The translations under genes and the position numbers were made by a program. DNA of 32,691 nucleotides from Pseudomonadota bacterium (GTDB lineage Bacteria; Pseudomonadota; Gammaproteobacteria; Steroidobacterales; Steroidobacteraceae): assembly GCA_021822385.1 (NCBI GenBank), contig JAKARC010000026.1, positions 1 through 32,691 of the forward strand. Direction: 5' to 3'. This document shows, in pieces, positions 23,475 to 32,416 of this stretch (position 1 is the stretch's first letter; every line of letters begins with the position of its first letter). Under the pieces are notes generated by a model, which saw only the letters and a list, made by a program, of their open reading frames with translations, was not told the DNA's origin and searched no databases.

Positions 23475-24269
23475 CTAGACCGCCACCGGCGCCGGGATGG
23501 CCGGATGATGCTGATAGTTCACGAACTCGAAATCCTCGAAGGCGTATTCGAACAGACTGGGGGGGCGTCTGTGGATGCGCAGCTGCGGCAGCGGGAACGG
23601 CTCACGCTCAAGTTGTATGCGCGCCTGTTCGAGGTGGTTGCGATAAAGGTGGCAATCTCCACCCGTCCAGATGAACTCTCCGGGCGCGAGGTCGCACTGC
23701 TGCGCAATCATATGCGTCAGGAGGGCATAACTCGCGATGTTGAACGGCACGCCGAGAAACACGTCGGCACTGCGCTGGTACAGCTGGCAGGACAGCTTGC
23801 CCGCGGCGACGTGGAACTGGAACAGCACATGGCAGGGCAGCAGGCGCATGCGCTCGAGGTCGGCGACGTTCCACGCGCTCACCACGATGCGCCGGGAATC
23901 CGGATCGCGCCGGATCAACTCCACGGCCGCGGCGACCTGATCGAGGGTGCGCCCGTCCGGGGCGGGCCATGCCCGCCACTGCTTGCCATACACCGGACCG
24001 AGCTCGCCGTGTTCGTCAGCCCACTCGTCCCAGATGGTCACGCCATGCTCGCGCAGCCAGCGGACATTGGTCTCGCCGCGCAGGAACCACAGCAGCTCGT
24101 AGACGACCGAACGCACGTGAATGCGCTTGGTCGTCACCAGTGGAAAACCGCGCGACAGGTCGAAGCGCAGCTGCTCCCCGAAGCACGCGAGCGTGCCGGT
24201 TCCGGTGCGGTCCTCCTTGGGCGTGCCGCTCTGCAGGATGCGGCGCATCAGCTCCAGATACGGGCGCAC
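23475..24269 (-). CDS. thyA: Thymidylate synthase
   Basis: A 264-residue ThyA of exactly E. coli length. The catalytic cysteine is C146 in [13 protein letters not shown]. Other conserved parts are [90 protein letters not shown] and GDCHLYRNH. It makes dTMP from dUMP using methylene-THF and yields dihydrofolate. The start is GTG, giving MRPYLELM, aligned with the family N-terminus (MKQYLELM in E. coli). It lies six bases after lgt, an arrangement common in gammaproteobacteria, and one base before the SET-domain gene. Confidence 0.97.
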   Translation of the reverse strand: MRPYLELMRRILQSGTPKEDRTGTGTLACFGEQLRFDLSRGFPLVTTKRIHVRSVVYELLWFLRGETNVRWLREHGVTIWDEWADEHGELGPVYGKQWRAWPAPDGRTLDQVAAAVELIRRDPDSRRIVVSAWNVADLERMRLLPCHVLFQFHVAAGKLSCQLYQRSADVFLGVPFNIASYALLTHMIAQQCDLAPGEFIWTGGDCHLYRNHLEQARIQLEREPFPLPQLRIHRRPPSLFEYAFEDFEFVNYQHHPAIPAPVAV

Positions 24270-24275
24270 TGCGGT

Positions 24276-25079
24276 TCAGCCCGCCGCGGCGTAATTACCC
24301 GACGGTGTGCGCGCACGATACGCGTAGATCAGCAGCACGATCCCGATCACGATCATGGGGAAGGACAACAACTGTCCCATGGTGAGCCAGCCCCAGGCCA
24401 GGTATCCGAGCTGCGGGTCCGGCATGCGGACGAACTCGACCAGGAACCGGAAGGTGCCGTAGAGCAGCAGGAACAGCCCCGAGGCCGCGAGTCTCGGTTT
24501 GGGCTTGGACGTAAAGGTCCACATCACGATGAACAGGACGATGCCTTCAAGGAACCCCTCGTACAGTTGCGAGGGCTGGCGGACCACGCCGTGGTAGAGA
24601 AATCCCCACGGCAGCGTCGTCGGCTTGCCCCATAGCTCGCCGTTGATGAAATTGCCCATGCGGCCGAAGAACAGGCCCAGGGTGGGCAGCGGCGAGGTGA
24701 AATCGAACACATCGCCGACGCTGCGGGCGCGACGCAGGGCGAACAAGGTCATCGCCACGATGACCCCGAGCAGTCCGCCATGGAAGGACATGCCGCCGTC
24801 CCAGACCTCGATGGGGTACCAGGGATTGTGCCGGGTCCAGAACGTCATGCCGTAGAAGATGACGTAGCCGATGCGTCCCCCCAGGATCACACCGAGCATG
24901 CAGTAGAAGATCAGATCATCGACGTCAACGGCCGTCCACGTCGACCCGCGCCGTGAGGCCCGGTAGCGTGCGAGCAGCCAGGCGGCGGCGAAGCCGAGCA
25001 GGTACATGATGCCGTACCAGTGTACTTTGAGCCGACCAATTCGAAATGCGATGGGATTGATGTCCGGGTAAATGATCAT
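24276..25079 (-). CDS. lgt: Phosphatidylglycerol--prolipoprotein diacylglyceryl transferase
   Basis: A 267-residue polytopic inner-membrane enzyme with about seven hydrophobic helices. Signature blocks are the N-terminal PDINPIAFRIGRLKVHWYGIMYLLGF, GGRIGYVIFY, MSFHGGLLG (essential His region) and FFGRMGNFINGELWGKPT (the conserved arginine/asparagine signature). FVEFVRMPD-like and LAWGWLTMGQLLSFPMI lie near the end. It attaches diacylglyceryl to the lipobox cysteine of prolipoproteins. The ATG at 25079 overlaps the upstream rlmI-type stop (ATGA), and thyA follows after six bases, so translation of the three is probably linked. Confidence 0.96.
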   Translation of the reverse strand: MIIYPDINPIAFRIGRLKVHWYGIMYLLGFAAAWLLARYRASRRGSTWTAVDVDDLIFYCMLGVILGGRIGYVIFYGMTFWTRHNPWYPIEVWDGGMSFHGGLLGVIVAMTLFALRRARSVGDVFDFTSPLPTLGLFFGRMGNFINGELWGKPTTLPWGFLYHGVVRQPSQLYEGFLEGIVLFIVMWTFTSKPKPRLAASGLFLLLYGTFRFLVEFVRMPDPQLGYLAWGWLTMGQLLSFPMIVIGIVLLIYAYRARTPSGNYAAAG

Positions 25080-26311
25080 AGGGGTGAAGTGTAGCCGACC
25101 TCGGGGAAGATTCGGCAAAAGAACGCCTTGAGGTATCGGGTTTCGGGTATGGCTGGGTGGATGGGGTGATCCGGCGACTGGCCGCCGATCTCTAGAACCT
25201 GCACGTCGCGCCCGGCGTGACGGGCGGCGGCCTGCAGTATAGCGAGCAGCGACTCGCCGGAGAGGTGATATGAGCAGGAACACGAGACCAGCAGGCCGTC
25301 GTCGGACAGCACGCCCATCGCCAGCTGATTGAGCTTGCGATAGGCCGCCTGACCCCGCGGGATATCCTTCTTGCGCTTGATAAAGGCCGGGGGATCGAGG
25401 ATCACGACGTCGAAGCGCTCGCCGCTGTCGCGCAGTGCCGTGAGCGCCGCGAATGCATCGGCACGCTCCGTTCGCAGCGCCAGGCCATTGCGCTCGGCAT
25501 TGCCGCGGGCGTAGGCGAGGGCAGATTCCGAGCTGTCGACACAACAGACCGACGCTGCGCCGGAGGCGAGCGCCGTCAGTCCCCAGGCGCCGACATAGCT
25601 GCAGACATCGAGAACCCGCGCCGCGGCGGGCAGAAAGCGTTGCAGGCGGGTGCGATTGGCGCGCTGGTCATAGAACCAGCCGGTCTTCTGGCCCGTCTGC
25701 AGCGGGGCGAGGAAGCTCAGATTCTGCTCGAGTATCGTCAGATCGGCCGGAGTCTCGCCAAAGGCCGCAAACGCCTCCGCAGGGAGCCCCTCGAGGGTGC
25801 GTGCGCCGGAATCATTCTTCCAAAAGAGCGTCGCGGGCGCGACGGTGCGGCGGACGGCCTCTTCCACCATGGTGCGCAGCGCTTCCATGCCCGCCGTAGC
25901 GATCTGTCCGACCACGATTTCACCGTAACGGTCGAGCACCAGACCCGGTAGCCCGTCGGACTCGCCAAAAACCCACCGATAATACGGCCTCGCGTGCAGC
26001 CGCTCACGCAAGGCGAGTGCCTGCCGCAGCCGCTGCTCGATCAACGCCGGATCGATGGGCTGGGATGCCGAGCGGCTGAGGATGCGCGCGCAGATCAGTG
26101 CATGGGGATTGACATAGGCGTGACCGAGGAACTGTCCGCGGTACGACTCGATCCGCGCCACTGCGCCCGTGCCCAATGCGCGCGGCGGCGTGCTGTCGGC
26201 CACTTCGTTGCTGAACACCCAGGGGTGTCCGGCGAGGATACGTCGCTCCTCGTTGCGCTTCAGGCGCAGCGTGGGCGCGGCAGGCTCGGCGATGTCGGCG
26301 GGAGCGATCAC
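25076..26311 (-). CDS. RlmI-type 23S rRNA (cytosine-C5) methyltransferase
   Basis: A class I SAM methyltransferase of about 411 residues with an N-terminal PUA domain ([22 protein letters not shown], then [20 protein letters not shown]). The central part is [16 protein letters not shown]. The catalytic domain has [61 protein letters not shown] and the catalytic-cysteine segment [12 protein letters not shown]. This matches RlmI, which methylates C1962 of 23S rRNA, but related RlmI-like paralogues exist. The start is uncertain: GTG 26311 is chosen as the one closest to family length and 30-odd bases after a TATACT element; GTG 26329 is also in frame. Confidence 0.88.
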   Translation of the reverse strand: MIAPADIAEPAAPTLRLKRNEERRILAGHPWVFSNEVADSTPPRALGTGAVARIESYRGQFLGHAYVNPHALICARILSRSASQPIDPALIEQRLRQALALRERLHARPYYRWVFGESDGLPGLVLDRYGEIVVGQIATAGMEALRTMVEEAVRRTVAPATLFWKNDSGARTLEGLPAEAFAAFGETPADLTILEQNLSFLAPLQTGQKTGWFYDQRANRTRLQRFLPAAARVLDVCSYVGAWGLTALASGAASVCCVDSSESALAYARGNAERNGLALRTERADAFAALTALRDSGERFDVVILDPPAFIKRKKDIPRGQAAYRKLNQLAMGVLSDDGLLVSCSCSYHLSGESLLAILQAAARHAGRDVQVLEIGGQSPDHPIHPAIPETRYLKAFFCRIFPEVGYTSPL

Positions 26312-26349
26312 AGGCGGCGACGCGGGCACTCGAGGCGGTAAAAACGCAC

Positions 26350-26355
26350 AGTATA
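26350..26355 (-). promoter_or_regulatory. Possible -10 element for the rlmI-lgt-thyA-SET-kup run
   Basis: Minus-strand TATACT (5 of 6 match) with a T-rich stretch just downstream lies about 39 bases before the chosen GTG start, in the divergent gap with the YyaL gene. The hexamer 17 bases upstream (CGCGCA) is not a good -35, so support comes from the -10 and its position. Confidence 0.35.
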
Positions 26356-26537
26356 CAGGCCGCCCGCCCGGGTGCGCGCTATGCTGCGCGCGATCGACAG
26401 GGCCGCCTGCCACTGCCGGCGATGCGGGCCGTTGTGTCCGAGCCGTGTGTCCCCCGGGGACGTCACTCGCGGATGATCGTGGCGTGCCCCTGCGGGGTTT
26501 GAGGGGCGCGGACCGATGCGCGCCATTGAGGAGTGTC
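26356..26537. other. Divergent spacer between the rlmI-type and yyaL-type genes
   Basis: This 180-base region separates two divergent genes. It holds the upstream side of the putative minus-strand promoter and, at its end, the ribosome binding site GAGGAG (26528-26533). No plus-strand promoter or RNA element stands out. Confidence 0.4.
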
Positions 26538-28646
26538 ATGCATATCCAGCACCTGAACGCCGACGGCTCGCCGAAGTACACCAATCGGTTGGCCGACGCG
26601 AGCAGTCCCTATCTGCGCCAACATGGACACAATCCAGTGGACTGGTATCCCTGGGGTGAGGCGGCATTCGCCCGGGCGCGCGCGCTCGCCCGTCCGGTGC
26701 ACCTGAGCGTCGGCTATGCGGCGTGCCACTGGTGCCATGTGCTCGCCGCCGAGAGCTTCGAGGATGAGATGACCGCGCGGGTGTTGAACGAGTCCTTCGT
26801 GAACATCAAGGTCGATCGTGAGGAGCGTCCGGATATCGACCGGATCTATCAGATTGCGCAACAGATGCTGACCCACGGTCCGGGCGGCTGGCCGCTCACG
26901 ATGTTTCTTACACCCGAGGGCGTGCCATTCTTCGGCGGCACCTATTTCCCGCCCGAGCCCCGGCATGGCTTGCCGGCCTTCAGGGATCTGCTCGAGCGTG
27001 TGGCGCAGTACTATCGGGAGCACCACGAGTCGCTGCGCGCACAAGGCGAGGCGCTCGCCACGGCGTTCGCCAGCATCGACCCGCCGCCACCGGCGGCGGA
27101 TCTGCAGCTCGATGGCGCACCGCTGCGGGACAATCGGGCGGCGCTCGAGCGCAGCTTCGATCGGCACCACGGCGGGTTCGGCGAGGCGCCGAAATTTCCG
27201 CATCCGGGTGCCATCGAGCGGTTGCTGCGCGATTGGCAGCGCAGCGCCCAGGACGAGTCCCCGGATCTGCATGCGCTCTATATGGCGACCCTGACGCTCA
27301 CGCGCATGGCCGAAGGCGGCATCCATGACGCGCTCGGCGGCGGCTTTTACCGCTATGCGACCGATGCCGAGTGGAGCATTCCCCACTTCGAGAAGATGTT
27401 GTACGACAACGCGTGGTTGCTGAGCGTCTATGCGGATGCCTATGTGGCGAGCGCGGACGCGCTGTACGCAAACACTGCCCGCGATACCGCCGAGTGGATG
27501 CTGCGCGAGATGCAATCCCCCGAAGGCGGGTTTTATTCCAGTCTGGATGCGGATGCTGCCGGCCACGAAGGCAGTTTCTACGTCTGGGCGCGCGATGAGA
27601 TCCGCGCTGTGCTCGAGCCACCGGAGTACGCCGCATGTGCCGCGCGCTTCGGGCTCGATCTGCCGCCGAACTTCGACGGTCGCTGGCATTTGCGTGCCGT
27701 GCTTGCACCCGAGGCGCTCGCCGAGTCCCTCGGGATGTCCGCAGCTGAACTCGATGCACTGCTCGCGCGCGCGCGGGCGAAGCTGCTCGCGCGGCGCGAG
27801 CGCCGCCCGCGACCGGCGCGCGACGAGAAGATTCTGACGGCGTGGAATGGCCTGGCCATTGCCGCCCTGGCGCGCGCGGCGCGCGCTCTGGAGCATCCGG
27901 AGTTCGAGCAGGCCGCAAGCCGCGCGCTGCAGTTCGCGCGCCGCGCGCTGTGGCGCGAGGGCCGCCTGGCCGCGACCTACAGCCTCGGGCGGGCGCAGCT
28001 GAATGCCTATCTCGACGATTACGTGTTTCTGGCCGAGGGCGTGCTCGAGCTGCAGCAGCTGCGTCTTCGGTCCGACGAACTGGCCTTCGCTGGCGAGCTG
28101 ATGGACGTGGTGTTGCGTCATTTCGCAGCCGTACCGGGCGGGTTTTATTTCACCTCCGACGATCACGAGACGCTGCTGCACCGGCTGCAGACTTTCGCCG
28201 ATGAGGCGCTGCCGGCCGGCAACGCGGTGGCGGCGCGCGTATTGCTGCGCTTGGGTTACCTGCTCGGCGAGAGTCGCTACATCGAGGCGGCCGAGCGCAC
28301 GGTGCGCGCAGGCTGGGCGCCGCTCAGCCGCCACCCGCAGGCGCACCCGACATTGCTGGGCGCGCTCGAGGAGTTGCTGCAGCCGCCGGTGATCGTGGTG
28401 CTGCGCGGTGAGCCGGCAGCGCTTATGCAGTGGCGGCGCGAGCTCGATCGGGTGTACGCGCCGGGACGCATGGTGATCTGCGCAAGCGCGGATGCGCGTG
28501 ATCTGCCGGCGGCAATTGCCGCAAAGCCGGCGCGCGGGGCGATCTCGGCCTATGTCTGCCGCGGCAGCGTCTGCAGCGAACCGCTCGATACATTTGCGGC
28601 ACTTGCCGCGGCGCTGCGAACCTCACCGCGCGCGGCAGTCCCATAG
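26538..28646 (+). CDS. YyaL/DUF255 thioredoxin-domain protein (SPATA20-like)
   Basis: A 702-residue protein of the YyaL/spermatogenesis-associated protein 20 family. The N-terminal thioredoxin-like domain opens with [28 protein letters not shown] and carries C63-H-W-C66 in [10 protein letters not shown], then [18 protein letters not shown] and [15 protein letters not shown]. From about residue 180 it is an (alpha/alpha)6-barrel, glycosidase-like region ([58 protein letters not shown]). The biochemical activity of the family is unsettled. The ATG at 26538 has GAGGAG four bases upstream and begins the conserved region. It converges on putA. Confidence 0.9.
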   Translation: MHIQHLNADGSPKYTNRLADASSPYLRQHGHNPVDWYPWGEAAFARARALARPVHLSVGYAACHWCHVLAAESFEDEMTARVLNESFVNIKVDREERPDIDRIYQIAQQMLTHGPGGWPLTMFLTPEGVPFFGGTYFPPEPRHGLPAFRDLLERVAQYYREHHESLRAQGEALATAFASIDPPPPAADLQLDGAPLRDNRAALERSFDRHHGGFGEAPKFPHPGAIERLLRDWQRSAQDESPDLHALYMATLTLTRMAEGGIHDALGGGFYRYATDAEWSIPHFEKMLYDNAWLLSVYADAYVASADALYANTARDTAEWMLREMQSPEGGFYSSLDADAAGHEGSFYVWARDEIRAVLEPPEYAACAARFGLDLPPNFDGRWHLRAVLAPEALAESLGMSAAELDALLARARAKLLARRERRPRPARDEKILTAWNGLAIAALARAARALEHPEFEQAASRALQFARRALWREGRLAATYSLGRAQLNAYLDDYVFLAEGVLELQQLRLRSDELAFAGELMDVVLRHFAAVPGGFYFTSDDHETLLHRLQTFADEALPAGNAVAARVLLRLGYLLGESRYIEAAERTVRAGWAPLSRHPQAHPTLLGALEELLQPPVIVVLRGEPAALMQWRRELDRVYAPGRMVICASADARDLPAAIAAKPARGAISAYVCRGSVCSEPLDTFAALAAALRTSPRAAVP

Positions 28647-28678
28647 GACAGTCCGCCGGGGGCTGGCGTGGGACTGTC
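28647..28678. terminator. Inverted repeat between convergent yyaL-type and putA genes
   Basis: GACAGTCC (28647-28654) and GGACTGTC (28671-28678) are perfect complements with a 16-base G-rich loop. They start one base after the yyaL-type stop and reach into the putA stop codon. No T tract follows. The location fits a bidirectional termination or mRNA 3'-end stabilising structure. Confidence 0.5.
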
Positions 28679-31600
28679 AAGCCAACAGCTCCACGGCCCC
28701 GCCGATGGCGGCGGTGTTGACCGTCAGCGTGCGCTCGGTGGCGAAGCGCAGCAGATAGTGCGGGCCGCCGGCCTTCGGACCGGTGCCCGACAGGCCCTGT
28801 CCGCCGAAGGGCTGTACGCCGACCACCGCGCCGATCATGTTGCGGTTGATGTAGGTGTTGCCTGCGGGTAGCGCGCGGAACACGTGCTCGGCGAGAGTCT
28901 CGAGCCGGCTGTGCACTGCGAGCGTCAGGCCGTAACCGGTGGCGCGGACCGCCGCGAGCACCTGTTCGAGCTGACCGGCCGGGTAGCGCGCGACATGCAG
29001 AACGGGGCCGAACTCCTCGGTCCTCACCTGATCGAGGGCGGTGAGCTCGAACAGATGCGGCGGGAAGAAATGACCGTCCGCGGCGTGCGGTCCGGCCGGG
29101 CAGGCGTACAGGAGCTTCGCCTCGACGCGCATGCGCTCGGCGTAATGCTCGAGTCGCGTGCGCGCCGCGGCGCTGATGAGGGGGCCGACGTCGGTCGCCG
29201 GGTCGGCCGGGTCCCCGATCGTCAGGCAGCGCATCGCGCCGATCAGCATCGCGATGACCCGATCGGCGATTTCCGCCTGCAGATACAGCACCCGCAGCGC
29301 CGAGCAGCGCTGACCGGCGCTGCTGAACGCCGAAGTGATGACATCGTCGACCACCTGCTCGGGCAGCGCCGTGGCATCGACGATCATGGCGTTTATCCCG
29401 CCGGTCTCGGCGATGAACGGCACGATCGGCCCGTCGCGGCCGGCGAGGGTGCGGTTGATGGTTGCGGCGGTGGCGGTCGAGCCGGTGAAGGCCACGCCGG
29501 CAAGGGCCGGATGGGTGAGCGCGCTGCGGGCAAAGAGCGGCCCGTCGGCCGGCGTCAGTTGCAGTGCCGTGCGGGGAATGCCCGCTTCGTGCAACAGACT
29601 CACCAGGGCGTGCGCCACGAGTGGGGTGCTCGGTGCCGGCTTGGCGAGCACCGTGTTGCCGGCCATGAGCGCGGCGGTAATCTGGCCGGTGAAGATGGCA
29701 AGTGGGAAGTTCCATGGGCTGATGCAGGCGAAGACGCCGCGGCCCTGCAGCCACAATTCGTTGCGCTCGCCGACGGGGCCCGGCAGCATCTGGGCGGCGG
29801 CGAACAGCCGGCGGCCGTGCTCGGCGTAGTAGCGGCAGTAGTCGCTCGCTTCGCGCACCTCGGCGAGCGCGTCGACGAGCGAGCGACCGGCTTCGCGCAC
29901 CAGCAGGCCGAGGAACAGCTCACGACGTTGTTCGAGCAGATCAGCCGCACGTTCGAGGCACCCGGCCCGCTCGGCCGCGGGGCGCTGATTCCAGCCCGGC
30001 TGGGCCTGGGTGGCCGCTGCCATCGCGGCCGTGATTTCGGCCTCGCTTGCTTCGCTGCTGAGCCCGACGATCTCGCCATCCGCGGGAGACCGGACCGGTA
30101 CTTGGGGCGTGCTGCCCGCGCCGGCCGCGAGTATCGGCCCGCCGGTGTAGCACAGTGCGCGCGCGGCTTTCAGACCGGCGCGCAGCGCGCCGAGCTCCTG
30201 CGGATTGCCGAGATCGACGCCGCGGGAGTTGGCGCGTGTGCCGTACAGTTGCGGCGGCTCACGCACGCCGGCGGTCGGTCCGGGACTGTCCGCCAGGATT
30301 GGCCCCACGACCTGCTCGGCGGGAATGCGCGTGTCGAGAAACTGATGGACGAAGGAGGTGTTGGCGCCGTTCTCGAGCAGGCGGCGCACCAGATAGGGCA
30401 GCAGGTCCTGGTGGGTGCCGACCGGTGCATACACCCGCACCGGGACAAGTTGAGGCCATTCGGCGCGGACCACGCGATAGAGCGCCTGGCCCATGCCATG
30501 CAGCCGCTGGAATTCATAGCGAGCGCCGGCGGGCGCGAGTGCGGCCACAGCGGCAACGGTGAGCGCGTTGTGGGTGGCGAACTGTGGGTAAATGACGTCC
30601 TGTGCGGCGAACAGCCGCCGCACGCATCCCAGATAGCTCGCATCCGTGATGGACTTGGCGGTGTAGACCGGGAAACTCTCAAGCCCCCGTTCCTGCGCGC
30701 GTTTGATCTCAGTGTCCCAGTACGCGCCTTTGACCAGGCGTACGCTCAAGCGCCGCCCGGTGGCACGCGCGAGCGCCGCAGCCCACTCGATCACGAGTGG
30801 GGCGCGTCGCCCGTAGGCCTGCACCGCAAACCCAAGTCCCTCCCAGGAGAGCGTCTGCGGATCGCGCGCAAGGGCCTCGATGACATCGAGCGACAGGTCG
30901 AGCCGGTCGGCCTCCTCGGCATCGATGGTGAGGCCGATGCCGGCGCGGCAGGCAGCCTGCGCCAGCGCCATCGCCCGCGGCACGAGTCGCGCGAGCACTC
31001 GGGGCCGCTGCGTGAGCGCGTAGCGCGGCTCGAGCGCCGAGAGCTTCACCGAGATGCCGGATCGCTCGTATACGCCACCGGCGCTCTGGCGGCCAAGCGT
31101 CTCGATGGCACCGCGATAGGCCTGAAAATAACGGTCGGCATCCGCGTCGGTGCGTGCCCCCTCGCCCAGCATGTCGAAAGAACACAGTGCGAGCGCGGAG
31201 TCTTTCGTCCCGCGCGCCAGCGCCGCCTCGATGGACTCTCCCACGATGAACGCGTGCCCCATCAGACGCATGGCGTGGCGCATGATCCGGCGGGTGGGCG
31301 GTGCGAGCAGCGTGCGCCGTACCGGTGTTTCGGTGAGCAGAGCCTGCGCATCGGGCAATGCTCGGGCTGCGGTCCGCAGCAGCGCCAGACCGAGCCGCAC
31401 CTTGAGCCCGGTCTGCGTCCGCGCGGTGCGTAGCGCGCCGAGACGTTCGGCGATGAGGCGGTCCGCGCTCAGCGCATCGGGTGTGCGCAACAGCGCCTCG
31501 GCGAGACTCATCAGCGCCTTGCCTTCGGCGCTGTCGAGTGCGAACTGCCCGAGCAAGGATTCGACCAGGGAACCACGATGCGGGTCCGCGCGCGCCGCAT

Positions 31601-31784
31601 CAATCCAGCGCATCGCCCGGGCACGCGCGGTCTGTAGTGGCAGCTCGACCGCTGCAAGCTCTTCACGCAGTGCCACGACCGCTGGGCCTTCGGGGCGCAG
31701 CGTCGCCGCGCGCATGCGGTCACGCAACGTCTCAAGATCGTCGGGTTCGCCGCCCTGCCGCCGAGGGGCCGCCATTGCGCTCAT
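28677..31784 (-). CDS. putA: Bifunctional proline dehydrogenase / L-glutamate-gamma-semialdehyde dehydrogenase, short form
   Basis: A 1035-residue PutA that oxidises proline to glutamate. The FAD-dependent PRODH barrel shows SGISVKLSALEPRY, RLVKGAYWDTEIKRAQ (about 349-364, K352), FATHNALTVAAV and ERLHGMGQ-like FQRLHGMGQALY. The NAD-dependent ALDH half has CISPWNFPLAIFTGQITAAL, FTGSTATA, E793 in IAETGG and C827 in AGQRCSALR; the 34-residue E-C spacing is normal. It lacks the N-terminal ribbon-helix-helix DNA-binding domain of E. coli PutA (1320 residues), so it cannot repress itself that way. The divergent Lrp-type gene is the likely regulator. ATG 31784 is used, with a second ATG three codons later. 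Confidence 0.96.
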   Translation of the reverse strand: MSAMAAPRRQGGEPDDLETLRDRMRAATLRPEGPAVVALREELAAVELPLQTARARAMRWIDAARADPHRGSLVESLLGQFALDSAEGKALMSLAEALLRTPDALSADRLIAERLGALRTARTQTGLKVRLGLALLRTAARALPDAQALLTETPVRRTLLAPPTRRIMRHAMRLMGHAFIVGESIEAALARGTKDSALALCSFDMLGEGARTDADADRYFQAYRGAIETLGRQSAGGVYERSGISVKLSALEPRYALTQRPRVLARLVPRAMALAQAACRAGIGLTIDAEEADRLDLSLDVIEALARDPQTLSWEGLGFAVQAYGRRAPLVIEWAAALARATGRRLSVRLVKGAYWDTEIKRAQERGLESFPVYTAKSITDASYLGCVRRLFAAQDVIYPQFATHNALTVAAVAALAPAGARYEFQRLHGMGQALYRVVRAEWPQLVPVRVYAPVGTHQDLLPYLVRRLLENGANTSFVHQFLDTRIPAEQVVGPILADSPGPTAGVREPPQLYGTRANSRGVDLGNPQELGALRAGLKAARALCYTGGPILAAGAGSTPQVPVRSPADGEIVGLSSEASEAEITAAMAAATQAQPGWNQRPAAERAGCLERAADLLEQRRELFLGLLVREAGRSLVDALAEVREASDYCRYYAEHGRRLFAAAQMLPGPVGERNELWLQGRGVFACISPWNFPLAIFTGQITAALMAGNTVLAKPAPSTPLVAHALVSLLHEAGIPRTALQLTPADGPLFARSALTHPALAGVAFTGSTATAATINRTLAGRDGPIVPFIAETGGINAMIVDATALPEQVVDDVITSAFSSAGQRCSALRVLYLQAEIADRVIAMLIGAMRCLTIGDPADPATDVGPLISAAARTRLEHYAERMRVEAKLLYACPAGPHAADGHFFPPHLFELTALDQVRTEEFGPVLHVARYPAGQLEQVLAAVRATGYGLTLAVHSRLETLAEHVFRALPAGNTYINRNMIGAVVGVQPFGGQGLSGTGPKAGGPHYLLRFATERTLTVNTAAIGGAVELLA

Positions 31785-31882
31785 GTGCTGGACCTAAGGA
31801 ATAGAGATTTCTCGCAATCATAGTGATATATACAGAGAATATTTTCATGTTTTAGCCTTATTAGCAGTAAACTTCACTAGTA
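31785..31882. promoter_or_regulatory. AT-rich divergent control region between putA and the Lrp-type gene
   Basis: This 98-base spacer is far richer in A and T than its surroundings. On the putA strand TATGAT (31822-31817) is a 5-of-6 -10 match, about 33 bases before the ATG. The segment 31833-31847 (CAGAGAATATTTTCA) matches the E. coli Lrp consensus at about 11 of 15 positions and overlaps where the putA -35 would be. TATATA at 31827-31832 and TAAACT at 31868-31873 are candidate plus-strand -10 elements. Regulation of putA from here by the adjacent Lrp protein is inferred. Confidence 0.55.
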
Positions 31883-32416
31883 ATGTCACCCAAAAAGCCC
31901 TTGCTGGGATTCCGTTCGCTCGATCGTATCGACCGCAGGCTGCTGGTTCGTCTGCAGCAGGACGGACGCGTGCCCGTCTCGCAGCTGGCGCGTGAAGTCA
32001 ACCTGACCGTGACCCCGACGCTCGAACGGATCCGGCGTCTCGAAGCAGCCGGGTACATCAACGGGTATTTCGCGCACCTGAACGCGCGGCGGCTCGGGCT
32101 GGGCCTGCTGGTGTATGTGGAGGTCGCGCTCGACCGCACCACGCCGGAGGCCTTCGAACGCTTCAAGGCCATGGTGGCCGCGCACGATGAGATCATGGAA
32201 TGTCACATGGTCGCCGGCGGGTTCGATTACCTGCTCAAGGTGCGTGTGAAGGATATGGAACGCTATCGCACGCTGCTGGGGGAAACCATCGCCAGCATCC
32301 GCGGCGTGCAGCAGACGCACAGTTATTTCGTCATGGAGGAAGTCAAGTCGACGCACCGCATCGGCATATCCGAGGCGGCGCCAGCGGGTGAGACGGACGC
32401 CGCGCCACGGCGCTGA
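31883..32416 (+). CDS. Lrp/AsnC-family transcriptional regulator, probable proline-responsive activator of putA
   Basis: A 177-residue Lrp-family regulator. The N-terminal helix-turn-helix starts at LDRIDRRLLVRLQQDGRVPVSQLAREVNLT and continues with ERIRRLEAAGYINGYFAHLN. The RAM/AsnC ligand-binding domain follows (VYVEVALDRTTPEAFERFKAMV, IMECHMVAGGFDYLLKVRVKDMERYRTLLGE, IRGVQQTHSYFVMEEVK). A short Ala/Pro-rich tail (EAAPAGETDAAPRR) is extra. Divergent pairing with putA is the classic layout of PutR-type regulators, which bind proline and activate putA, so this is favoured over a global Lrp; that is inference from context. The ATG follows an AT-rich leader without a clear Shine-Dalgarno. Confidence 0.92.
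   Translation: MSPKKPLLGFRSLDRIDRRLLVRLQQDGRVPVSQLAREVNLTVTPTLERIRRLEAAGYINGYFAHLNARRLGLGLLVYVEVALDRTTPEAFERFKAMVAAHDEIMECHMVAGGFDYLLKVRVKDMERYRTLLGETIASIRGVQQTHSYFVMEEVKSTHRIGISEAAPAGETDAAPRR

Noticed and set aside
26463-28346. Long minus-strand open frame opposite the YyaL-type gene
   Set aside because: It runs antisense to conserved DUF255 coding sequence and is Arg/His-rich without known motifs.
28884-31433. Long plus-strand open frame opposite putA
   Set aside because: It is a reverse-strand shadow of an unmistakable PutA; no motif and no ribosome binding site.
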